The position numbers were made by a program, and so were the translations under genes. From NCBI RefSeq assembly GCF_033118175.1, contig NW_026870906.1:1302001-1366000 (forward strand): 64,000 nucleotides of DNA, in the 5' to 3' direction. The first letter of the stretch is position 1. Each line of letters begins with the position of its first letter. The notes beneath the pieces are model-generated. The model saw only the letters and a program-made list of their open reading frames with translations, had not been told where the DNA came from and did not search any database. This document shows positions 50,501-62,469 of this stretch, one piece after another. This stretch comes from Dama dama (Eukaryota > Chordata > Mammalia > Artiodactyla > Cervidae).

Positions 50501-53319
50501 GAAGCTCTTCATATTTTTCACACCTTTTCAGGCTCTTCATGTTTTTGAACACCGCTTCATGCTCCTCCTATTTTTCAGACCGATTCATGCTCCTCATATT
50601 TTTGAAACCTTTTGAAGCTTTTCATATTTTTCACACCTTTTCATGGTTTCATGTTTTGAACACCGCTTCATGCTCCTGCTATTTTTTAGACCGTTTCATG
50701 CTCCACATATTTTTGACACCTTTTGAAGCTCTTTATATTTTTCACATCTTTTCAGGCTCTTCATGTTTTTCAACACCGCTTCATGCTCCTACTATTTTTC
50801 AGTCGTTTCATGCTCCTAATATTTTGACACCTTTTGAAGCTCTTCATATTTTTGACACCTTTTCAGGCTCTTCATGTTTTTGAAAACCGCTTCATGCTCT
50901 TCCTATTTTTCAGACTGTTTCATGCACCTCATATTATTGACACCTTTTGAAGCTCTTCATATTTTTCACACCTTTTCAGTCTTTTCATGTTTTTGATGAC
51001 CGCTTCATGCTCCTCCTATTTTTCAGACCGTTTCATGCTCATCTCATTTTTGACACCTTTTGAAGCTCTTTATATTTTTCACACCTTTTGAAGCTCTTCA
51101 TATTTTTCAGATTTATGAAGCTCTTCATATTTTTCACACGATTTCAGACTCTTCATGTTTTTCAACACTGCTTCATGCTCCTCCTATTTTTCAGAACGTT
51201 TCATACTCCTCATATTTTTGACACCTTTAGAAGCTCTTCATATTTGTCACAGCTTTTCAGGCTCTTCATGTTTTTCAACACCGCTTCATGCTCCTCTATT
51301 TTTCTGACCGTTTCATTCTCCTCATATTTTTGACACGTTTTGAAACTCTTCATATATTTCACACCTTTTCAGGCTCTTCATATTTTTCCACACCACTTCA
51401 TGCTCCTCCTTTTTTGCAGACCGTTTCATGCTCCTCATGTATTTCACGCCTTTTGAAGCTCTTCATATTTTTACCACCTTTTCCGGTTCTCCATGTTTTT
51501 GATCACCGTTTCATGCTCCTCCTATTTTTCAGACCGTTTCATGCACCTCATATTTTTCACACCTTTTGAAGCTCTTCATATTTTTCACATTTTTTCAGGC
51601 TCTTCATGTTTCTCAACACCGCTTCATGATCCTCCTATTTTTCAGACCGTTTCATGCTCCTCATATTTTTGACACCTTTTGAAGCTCTTCATATTTTTCC
51701 CACCTTTTCAGGCTCTTCATGTTTTTGAACACCGGTTCATGCTCCTCCTATTTTTCAGACCGTTTCATACTCCTCATATTTTTGACACCTTTTGAAGCTC
51801 TTCATATTTTTCACACCTTTTCAGGATCTTCATGTTTTTGAACACTGCTTCATGCTCCTCTTATTTTTCAGACCGTTTAATGCTCCTCATGTATTTCACA
51901 CCTTTGAAGCTCCTCATATTTTTCACGCCTTTTCAGGCTCTTCATGTTTTTGAACACAGCTTCATGTTCCTCCTATTTTTCAGACCGTTTCATGCTCCTC
52001 ATATTTTTGACACCTTTTGAAGCTCTTTATATTTTTCACACCTTTTGAAGCTCTTCATATTTTTCACACGTTTTCAAACTCTTCATGTTTTTCAACACCG
52101 CTTCTTGCTCCTCCTGTTTTTCATTCGGTTTCAGCTCCTCATGTTTTTGACACCTTTTCAGGCTCTTCATATTTTGCACACTTTTTCAGGCTCTTCATGT
52201 TTTTCAACACCGCTTCATGATCCTCCTATTTTTCAAACCGCTTCATGCTCATCTCATTTTTGACACCTTTTGAAGCTCTTCGTATTTTTCACACTTTTTC
52301 AACCTCTTCATGTTTCTCAACACCACTTCATGCTCCTCCTATTGTTCAGACCATTTCATGCTCCTCATATGTTTGACATGTTTTGAGTCTCTTCATATTT
52401 TTCACATCTTTTCAGGCTCTTCATATTTTTGAACACCGTTTCATGCTCCTCCTATTTTTCAGACCATTTCATGCTCCTCCTATATTTCACACCTTTTGAA
52501 GCTCTTCCTATTTTTCACACCTTTTCAGGCTCTTCATGTTTTTGAACACCGTTTTATGCTGCTCCTATTTTTCAGACCGTTTCATGCTCCTCATATATTT
52601 TAAAGCTTTTGAATCTCTTCATATTTTTACCACCTTTTCAGGCTGTTCATGTTTTTCAATACCGCTTCATGATCCTCCTATTTTTCAGATCGTTTCATGC
52701 TCCTGATATTTTTCACAACTTTTGAAACTCTTCATTTTTTTCACACCTTTTCAGGCTCTTCATATTTTTGAACACCGCTTCATGCTCCTCCGATTTTTCA
52801 GACCGTTTCATGCTCCTCATGTATTTCACACCTTTTGAAGCTCTTCATATTTTTCACACCTTTTCCGGCTCTTCATGTTTTTGAACAACGCTTCATGCTC
52901 CTCCTATTTTTCAGACCGTTTCATTCTCCTCATATTTTTCACACCTTTTGAAGTTCTTCCTAAATTTCACACCTTTTCAGGCTCTTCATGTTTTTCAACA
53001 ACGCTTCATGCTCCTCCTATTTTTCACACGGTTTAATGCTCCTCATGTATTTCACACCTCTTGAAGCTCTTCATATTTTTCACATCTTTTCAGGCTCTTC
53101 ATGTTTTTGAACACCGCTTCATGCTCCTCCTATATTTCACACCGTTTCTTAATCTTCATATTTTTGACACATTTTGAAGCTCTTCGTATTTTTCACACCT
53201 TTTCAGGCTCTTCATGTTTATGAACAAAGTTTCATGCTCCTCCTATTTTTCAAACTGTTTCAAGCTTCTCATATTTTTGACACATTTTGAAGCTCTTCAT
53301 ATTTTTCAGACCTTTTCAG

Positions 53320-53980
53320 GCTCTTCATGTTGTTGAACACGGTTTCATGCTTTTCCTATGTTTCAGACCGTTTCATGCTCCTCATATTTTTGACACCTTT
53401 TGAAGCTCTTCATATTTTTGACACCTTTTGAAGCTCTTCATATTTTTCACACCTTTTCAGCCTCTTCATGTTTTTCAACACCGTTTCATGCTCCTCCAAT
53501 TTTTCAGAACGTTTCCTGCTCCTCATATTTTTGACACCTTTTGAAGCTCTTCACATTTTTCACACCTTTTCAGGCTCTTCATGTTTTTGAACACCGTTTC
53601 ATGCTCCTCATATTTTTCAGACTGTTTCATGCTCCTCATATTTTTCACACCTTTTGAAGCTCTTCATATTTTTCACACCTTTTCAGGCTCTTAATGTTTT
53701 TCAGCACAGTTTCATGCTCCTCCTATTTTTCAAACCGTTTCAAGCTTCTCATATTTTTGACACCTTTTGAAGCTCTTCATATTTTTCACACCTTTTCAGG
53801 CTCTTCATGTTGTTGAACACGGTTTCATGCTTCTCCTATGTTTCAGACCGTTTCATGCTCCTCATATTTTTGACACCTTTTGAAGCTCTTCATATTTTTC
53901 ACACCTTTTCAGGCTCTTCATGTTGTTGAACACGGTTTCATGCTTCTCCTATGTTTCAGACCGTTTCATGCTCCTCATAT
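53320..53980. repeat. Variant higher-order unit with TGTTGTTGAACACGG, three copies
   Basis: TGTTGAACAC followed by GGTTTCATGC is found at 53331, 53811 and 53924. The last two are exactly 113 bp apart and share CTTCTCCTATGTTTCAGACC. The first is 480 bp upstream and has CTTTTCC in place of CTTCTCC. This is a direct view of a single 113-bp unit being duplicated in tandem. Confidence 0.86.
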
Positions 53981-55879
53981 TTTTGACACCTTTTGAAGCT
54001 CTTCATATTTTTCACACCTTTTCGGGCTCTTCATGTTTTTGAACACTGCTTCATACTCCCCCTATTTTTCAGACCGTTCCCTTCTCTTCATATTTCTGAC
54101 ACTTTTTGAAGTTCTTCATATTTTTCACACATTTTCAGGCTCTTCATGTTTTTGAACATGGTTTCATGCTCCTCCTATTTTTCAGACCGTTTCATGCTCC
54201 TCATATTTTTGACTCGTTTTGAAACTCTTTATATTTTTCACACCTTTTCAGGCTCTTCATGTTTTTCAACAGTGCCTCATGCTCCTCATAATTTTCAGAC
54301 CGTTTCATGCTCCTCATATTTTTGACACATTTTGAAGCTCTTCATATTTTTGACACCTTTTCACGCTCTTCATGTTTTCAACACCGCTTCATGCTCCTCC
54401 TATTTTTCAGACCGTTCATGCCCCTCATATTTTTGATACCATTTGAACCTCTTCATATTTTTGACACCTTTTCAGATTCTTCATGTTTTTGAACACCGCT
54501 TCATGCTCCTCCTATTTTTCAGACCGTTTCATGCTCCTCATATTTTTGACACCTTTTGAAGCTCTTCGTATTTTTCACAAGTTTTCAAGCTCTTCATGTT
54601 TTGAACACCACTTCATGCTCCTCTTATTTTTGAGATCGTATCATGCTCCTCATATTTTTCACACCTTTTGAAGCTCTTCACATTTTTAACACCTTTTCAG
54701 CCTCTTCATGTTTTTCACCACCGCTTCATGCTCCTCCTGATTTTCAGATCGTTTCATGCTCCTCATCTTTTGACACCTTTTGAAGCTCTTCATATTTTTG
54801 ACACCTTTTGAAGCTCTTCATATATTTGACACCATTTGAAGCTCTTCATATTTTTCACAACTTTTCAGGCTCTGCATATTTTTGAACACCGTTTCATGCT
54901 ACTCCTATATTTCAGACCGATTCTTGCTGCTCATATATTTGACACCTTTTGAAGCTCTTCATATTTTTAACACCTTTTCAGGCTCTTCATGTTTTTCAAC
55001 ACCGCTTCATGCTCCTCCTATTTTTCAGACCGTTTCATGCTCCTCATATTTTTGACACCTTTAGAAGCTCTTCATATTTTTCACACATTTTGAGGCTCTT
55101 CATGTTTCTCAACACCGCTTCCTGCTCCTCCTCTTTTTCAGACCGTTTCATGCTCCTCATATTTTTGACACATTTTGAAGCTCTTCATATTTCTCACAGC
55201 TTTTCAGGCTCTTCATGTTGTTCAACACCCTTTCTTGCTCCTCCTATTTTTCCGACCGTTTCATGCTCCTCATATTTTTGACACCTTTTGAAGCTCTTCA
55301 TATTTTTCACTACTTTTCAGGGTCTTCCTGTTTTTGAACACCGCTTCATGCTCCTCCTATTTTTCAGAACTTTTCATGCTCCTCATATTTTTGACACCTT
55401 TTGAAGCTCTTCATATTTTTCACACCTCTTCAGGCTCTTCATGTTTTTGAACACCATTTCATGCTCCTCCTATTTTACAGACCGTTTCATTCTCCTCATA
55501 TTTTTGACACCTTTTGAAGCTGTTCATATATTTCACACCTTTTCAGGCTTTTCATTATTTTCAACACCACTTCATGCTCCTCTTATTTTTCAGACCGTTT
55601 CATGCTCATCTCATTTTGACACCTTTTGAAGCTCTTCATGTTTTTCACATCTTCTGAAGCTCTTAATATTTTTCACAAATTTTCAGGCTCTTTATGATTT
55701 TCAACACCGTTTCATGCTCCTCCTATTTTTCAGACCGTTTCATGTTCATCTCATTTTGACACCTTTTGAAGCTCTTCATAGTTTTCACACCTTTTGAAGC
55801 TCTTCATATTTTTCATATTTTTGAAGTTCTTCATAATTTCACACGTTTTCAGACTCTTCATGTTTTTCAACACCGCTTC

Positions 55880-56060
55880 ATGCTCCTCCTATTTTTCAAA
55901 CCGTATCATGCTCCTCATATTTTTCACACTTTTTGAAGCTCTTCGTATTTTTCACACGTTTTCAGGCTCTTCATGTTTTTGAACACCACATCATGCTCCT
56001 TCTATTTTTCAGAGAGTTTCATGCTCCTCATGTATTTCACACCTTTTGAAGCTCTTCATA
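55880..56060. repeat. Block repeated at offset 706, copy 1
   Basis: CACACTTTTTGAAGCTCTTC at 55925 recurs at 56631. Both runs include CCGTATCATGC upstream, and CACCACATCATGCTCCTTC and TTTTTCAGAGAGTTTCATGC downstream, over about 180 bases, then diverge. Confidence 0.83.
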
Positions 56061-56585
56061 TTTTTCACACGTTTTCAGGCTCTTCATGTTTTTGAACACC
56101 GCTTCATGCTTCACCTATTTTTCAGACCGTTTAATACTCCTCATGTATTTCACACTTTTTGAAGCTCTTCATATATTTCACACCTTTTCAGTCTCTTCCT
56201 TTTTTTCAACACCAGATCATACTCCTTCTATTTTTCAGACCGTTTCATGCTCATTTCATTTTTGAAACCTTTTGAAATCTTCATATTTTTCACACCTTTT
56301 TTTTGCTCTTCATGTTTTTGAACATCACTTCATGCTCCTCCTATTTTACAGACCGTTTCATTCTCCTCATATTTTTGACACCTTTTGAAGCTCTTCATAT
56401 TTCTCACACGTTTTCAGGCTCTTCATGATTTTCAACACCGATTCATGCTCCTCCTCTTTTTCAGACCGTTTCATGCTCCTCATATTTTTGACACCTTTTG
56501 AATCTCCTCATATTTTTTACACCTTTTGAAGCTCTTCATGTATTTCACACTTTTTCAGGCTCTTCATGTTTTTCAACACGGCTTC

Positions 56586-56766
56586 ATGCTCCTCCTATTT
56601 TTCAGACCGTATCATGCTCCTCATATTTTTCACACTTTTTGAAGCTCTTCGTATTTTTCACACGTTTTCAGGCTCTTCATGTTTTTGAACACCACATCAT
56701 GCTCCTTCTATTTTTCAGAGAGTTTCATGCTCCTCATGTATTTCACACCTTTTGAAGCTCTTCATA
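56586..56766. repeat. Block repeated at offset 706, copy 2
   Basis: Partner of 55880-56060. The CAGAGAGTTTC variant in it is the same type that is amplified further right at 57600-58000. Confidence 0.82.
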
Positions 56767-57599
56767 TTTTTCACACCTTTTCAGGCTCTTCATGTTTTTG
56801 AACATTTCTTCATGATCCTCCTATTTTTCAGACTGTTTCATGCTCCTCATATTTTTGACACCTTTTGAAGCTCTTCATATTTTTCACACCTTTTCAGGCT
56901 CTTCATGTTTTTGAACACCGCTTCATGCTCCTCCTATTTTTCAGACCGTTTCATGCTCCTCATATTTTTGACAACTTTTGAAGCTTTTCATATTTTTCAC
57001 ACCTTGTCAGGATCTTCAAATTTTTCAACACCACTTCATGCTCCTCCTTTTTTGCAGACCGTTTCATGCTCCTCATATTTTTGACACATTTTGAAGCTCT
57101 TCATATTTTTGACACCTTTTCAGGCTCTTCATGTTTTTGAACACCGCTTCATGATCCTCCTATTTTTCAGACCTTTTCATGATCCTTGTATTTTTGACAC
57201 CTTTTGAAGTTCTTCATATTTTGCACACATTTTCAAGCTCTTCGTGTTTTTGAACACCGCTTCATGATCCTCCTATTTTTCTGACCTTTTAATGCTCCTC
57301 ATATTTTTGACAACTTTTGAAGCTCTTCATATTTTTCACAACTTTTCTGGCTTTTCCTGTTTTTTAACACCGCTTCATGCTCCTCCTATTTTTCAAACCG
57401 TTTAATGCACCTCATGTATTTCACACCTTTTGAAGCTCTTCATATTTTTCACACCTTTTAAAGCTCTTCATATTTTTCACACGTTTTCAGGCTCTTCATG
57501 TATTTCAACACCACCTCATGCTCCTCCTATTTTTCAGACGGTTTCATGTTCTTCATATTTTTGACCCCTTTTGAAGCTCTTCATATTTTTCACAAATTT

Positions 57600-58080
57600 T
57601 CAGGCTCTTCATGTTTTTGAACACTGCTTCTTGCTCCTCCTAAATTTCATAGAGTTTCATACGCCTCATGTATTTCACACCTTTTGAAGGTCTTCATATT
57701 TTTCACACCTTTTCAGGCTCTTGATGTTTTTCAACACTGCTTCTTGCTCCTCCTAATTTTCAGAGAGTTTCATGCGCCTCATGTATTTCACACCTTTTGA
57801 ACCTCTTCATATTTTTCACAAGTTTTCAGGCTCTTCATGTTTTTGAACACTGCCTCTTGCTCCTCCTAATTTTCAGAGAGTTTCATGCGCCTCATGTATT
57901 TCACACCTTTTGAAGCTCTTCATATTTTTCACAAGTTTTCAGGCTCTTCATGTTTTTGAACAGTGCTTCTTGCTCCTCCTATTTTTCAGATTGTTTCATG
58001 CTCCTCATGTATTTCACACCTTTTGAAGCCTTTCATATTTTTCACACCTTTTCAGGCTCTTCATGTTTTTGCACACCACT
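57600..58080. repeat. Locally homogenised run of 113-bp units
   Basis: Four successive units have their c-monomer start (GCTTCTTGCTCC or GCCTCTTGCTCC) at 57626, 57739, 57852 and 57965, a perfect 113-bp step each time. The first three share a private CTCCTAATTTTCAGAGAG-type monomer (the first has CTAAATTTCATAGAG) and CATGCGCCTCATGTATTTC. The run shows homogenisation at the level of the whole 113-bp unit. Confidence 0.88.
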
Positions 58081-60360
58081 TCATGGTTCTCCTATTTTTC
58101 AGCCCGTTACATGCTCCTCATGTATTTCACGCCTTTTGAAGCTCTTCATATTTTTCACATCTTTTCAGGCTTTTCATATTTTTGATCAGCATTTCATGCT
58201 TCTCCTATTTTTCAGACCGTTTCATGCTCCTCATATTTTTGACACCTTTTAAAGCTCCTCATATTTTTCACACCTTTTCAGGCTCTTCAAATTTTTCAAC
58301 ACCACTTCATGCTCCTCCTTTTTGCAGACCTTTTCATGCTCCTCATATTTTTCACACCTTTTAAAGCTCTTCATATTTTTCACACCTTTTCAGTCTCTTC
58401 ATTTTTTTCAACACCAATTCATGCTCCTCCTATTTTTCAAACCGTTTCATGCTCATCTCATTTTTGACACCTTTTGAAGCTTTTCATATTTTTCAAAACT
58501 TTTCAGGCTCTTCATGTTTTTGAACACCACTTCATGCTCCTCATATTTTTGAGACCGTTTCATTCTCCTCATATTTTTGACACCTTTTGATGCTCTTCAT
58601 ATTTTTCACACCTTTTCAGGCTCTTCATGTTTTTCAAAACCAGTTCAAGCTCCTCCTATTTTTCAGAACGTTTCATGCTCATCTCATTTTTGACACATTT
58701 GAAGCTCTTCATATTTTTCACACCTTTTGAAGCTCTTCATATTTTTCACACGTTTTTATTCTCTTCATGTTTTTCAACACCGCTTCATGCTCCTCCTATT
58801 ATTCAGAACGTTTCATTCTCCTCATATTTTTGACACCTTTTGAAGGTCTTCATATATTTCACACCTTTTCAGCCTCTTCTTTTTTTTCAACACCACTTCA
58901 TGTTCCTCTTATTTTTCAGACCGTTTCATGCTCATCCCATTTTTGACATATTTGAAGCTCTTCATATTTTTCACACCTTTTGAAGATCTTCATATTTTTC
59001 ACAACTTTTCAGGCTCTTCATGTTTTTCAACACCGATTCATGCTCCTCCTCTTTTTCAGACCGTTTCATGCTCCTCATATTTTGACACATTTTGAAGCTC
59101 TTCATATTTTTCACACCTTTTCAGGCTATTCATGTTTTTGAACACCGCTTCATGCTCCTCCTATTTTTCAGACTGTTTCATGCTCCGCATATTTTTACCA
59201 CCTTATGAAACTTTTCATATTTTTCACACATTTTCTGGCTGTTCAAGTTTTTCAACACCACTTCATGCTCCTCCTTTTTTGCAGACCGTTTCATGCTCCC
59301 CATATTTTTTACACCTTTTGAATCTCTTAATATTTTTCACACGTTTTCAGGCTCTTCATGGTTTTCAAGACCGCTTCATGCTCCTCCTATTTTTCAGACC
59401 ATTTCATGCTCCTCATATTTTTGACACTTTTTGAAGCTCTTCATATTTTTCACACCTTTTCAGACTCTTCATGTTTTTGAACACCACTACATGCTCCTCC
59501 TATTTTTCAGATCGTTTCATGCTCCTCATGTATTTCACACCTTTTGAAGCTCTTCATATATTTCAAAGCTTTTCAAGCTCTTCATGTTTTTCAACAAAGC
59601 TTCATGCTCCTCATATTTTTCAGACCTTTTCATGCTTCCCATATTTTTTATACCTTTTGAAGCTCTTCATATTTTTCACACTATTTCAGACTTTTCATGT
59701 TTTTCAACACCGCTTCATGCTCCTATTATTTTTCAGACCTTTTCATGCTCCTCATATTTTTGACACGTTTTGAGGCTTGTCCTATTTTTCACACCTTTAA
59801 AGGCTCTTCATGTTTTTGAACACCGCTTCATCCTCCTCCTCTTTTTAAGACCGTTTCATGCTTCTCATATTTTTGACACCTTTTGAAGCTCTTCATATTT
59901 TTCACACCTTTTCCGGCTCTTTATGTTTTTGAACACCGCTTCATGATCCTCCTATTTTTCAGACCATTTCATGCTCCTCATATTTTTGACACCTTTTGAA
60001 GTTCTTCATATTTTTCACACGTTTTCAGTCTCTTCATGTTTTTGAACACCGCTTCATGCTCCTCCTATTTTTCATACCGTTTCATGTTCCTCATATTTTT
60101 GACACCTTTTGAAGCTTTTCATATTTTTCACACCTTTTCAGGGTCTTTATTTTTTTCAACACCTTTTCATGAACCTCCTTTTTTTCAGACCGTTTCATGC
60201 TCATCTAATTTTTGACACCTTTTGAAGCTCTTAATATTTTGCACACCTTTTGAAGCTCTTCATATTCTTCACACGTTTTCAGGCTCTTCATGTTTTTCAA
60301 CACCGCTTCATGCTGCTTCTATTTTTCAGACCGTTTCATGCTCCTCATATTTTTGACACG

Positions 60361-61891
60361 TTTTGAAGCTCTTCATATTTTTCACACCTTTTCAGGCTCT
60401 TCATGTTTTTGAACACCGCTTCAGGCTCCTCCTATTTTTCACACCGTTTCATGCTCCTCATATATTTGACACCTTTTTAAGCTCTTCATATTTTTCACAC
60501 CTTTTCCTGCTCTTCATCTTTTTCAAAACCGTTTCATGCTCATCCTGTTTTTCAGAGTGTTTCATGCTCCTCATATGTTTGACACCTTAAGAAGCTCTTC
60601 ATATTTTTCACACCTTTTCAGGCTCTTCATGTTTCTCAAGACCGTTTCATGCTCATATTATTTTTCAGAACGTTTCATGCTCCTCATATTTTTGACACCT
60701 TTTGAAGCTCTTCGTATTTTTCACACCTTTTCAGGCTCTTCTTATTTTTCAACACCACTTCATGATCCTCCTATTTTTCAGACCGTTTCATGCTCCTCAT
60801 ATATTTGACACCTTTTGAAGCTCTTCATATTATTCACAACTTTTCAGGCTCTTCATGTTTTTCATCACCGTTTCATGCTGCTTCTATTTTTCAGACCGTT
60901 TCATGCTCCTCATATTTTTCACATCTTTTGAAGCTCTTCATATTTTTACACCTTTTCAGGCTCTTCATGTTTTTGACGACAGCTTCATGCTCCTCCTGTT
61001 TTTCAGACCGTTTCATGCTCCTCACATTTTTGACACCTTTTGAAGCTCTTAATATTTTTCAGACCTTTTCATGCTTTTCATCTTTTTCAAAACCGTTTCA
61101 TGGTCCTCCTATTTTTCAGACTGTTTCATGCTCCTCCTATGTTTGACACCTTTTGAATCTCTTCATATTTTTCACACCTTTTCAGGCTCTTCATGTTTGT
61201 CAACACCGCTTCATGATCCTCCTATTTTTCAGACCATTTCATCCTCCTGATATATTTGACACCTTTTGAAGCTCTTCATATTATTCACAACTTTTCAATC
61301 TCTTCATGTTTTCAAAAATAATTCATGCTCCTCCTGTTTTTCAGACCGTTTCATGCTCCTCATATATTTGACACCTTTTGAAGCTCTTCATATTTTTCAC
61401 AACATTTCAATCTCTTCATGTTTTCAACAACACTTCATGCTCATATTATTTTTCAGACTGTTTCATGCTCCTCATATTTTTGACACATTTTGAAGCTCTT
61501 CATATTTTTCACAGCTTTTCCGGCGCTTCATGTTTTTCAACACCGCTTCATGCTCCTGCTATTTTTCAGACCGTTTCATACTCATCTCATTTTTGACACT
61601 TTTTGAAGCTCTTCATATTATTCACAACTTTGAAGCTCTTCATATTTTGAACACCGTTTCATGCTCCTCCTATTTTTCAGACCGTTTCATGCTCCTCATG
61701 TATTTCACACCTTTTGAAGCTCTTCATATTTTTCACACCTTTTGAAGCTCTTCATATTTTTCACATTTTTGAAGCTCTTCATAATTTTCACACGTTTTCA
61801 GATTCTTCATGTTTTTCAACACCGCCTCATGCTCCTGCTATTTTTCCGACCGTTTCATACTCCTCATATTTTTGACACGTATTGAGTCTCT
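60361..61891. repeat. Long-range duplication with 2109-bp step, copy 1
   Basis: This block corresponds to 62470-64000 at a constant offset of 2109. I found four differing bases: 60635 (C to G), 60857 (G to A), 61036 (C to A) and 61685 (T to C). The left junction is sharp: before 60361 the copies read TTTTTGACACG, before 62470 GTATTTCACACC. Being almost free of differences and indels, this is among the youngest events in the window. Confidence 0.93.
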
Positions 61892-62469
61892 TCATATTTT
61901 TCATACCTTTTCAGGCTCTTCATGTTTTTGAACACCACTTCATCCTCCTCCTATATTTAAGACCGTTTCCTGCTCCTCATATTTTTGACACCTTTTGAAG
62001 CTCTTCATATTTTTCACATTTTTGAAGCTCCTCATATTTTTCACACGTTTTCAGGCTCTTCATGTTTTTGAACACCACTTCATGCTACTCCTATTTTTCA
62101 GACCTTTTCATGCTCCTCAGGTATTTCACACATTTTGAAGCTCTTCATATTTTTCACACCTTTTCAGGCTCTTCATGTTTTTGAACACCGCTTCATGCTC
62201 CTCTTATTTTTCAGACCGTTTCATGCTCCTCATGTATTTAACACCTTTTGAAGCTATACATATTTTCCATACCTTTTCAGACTGTTCATGTTTTTCAACA
62301 CCGCTTCATTCTCCTCCTATTTTTCACCGTTTCATGCCCCTCATATTTTCCACACATTTTGAAGCTGTTCATATTTTTCACACCTTTTCAGGCACTTCAT
62401 GTTTTTCAACACCGCTTCATGCTCCTCCTATTTTTCAGACCGTTTCATGCTCCTCATGTATTTCACACC

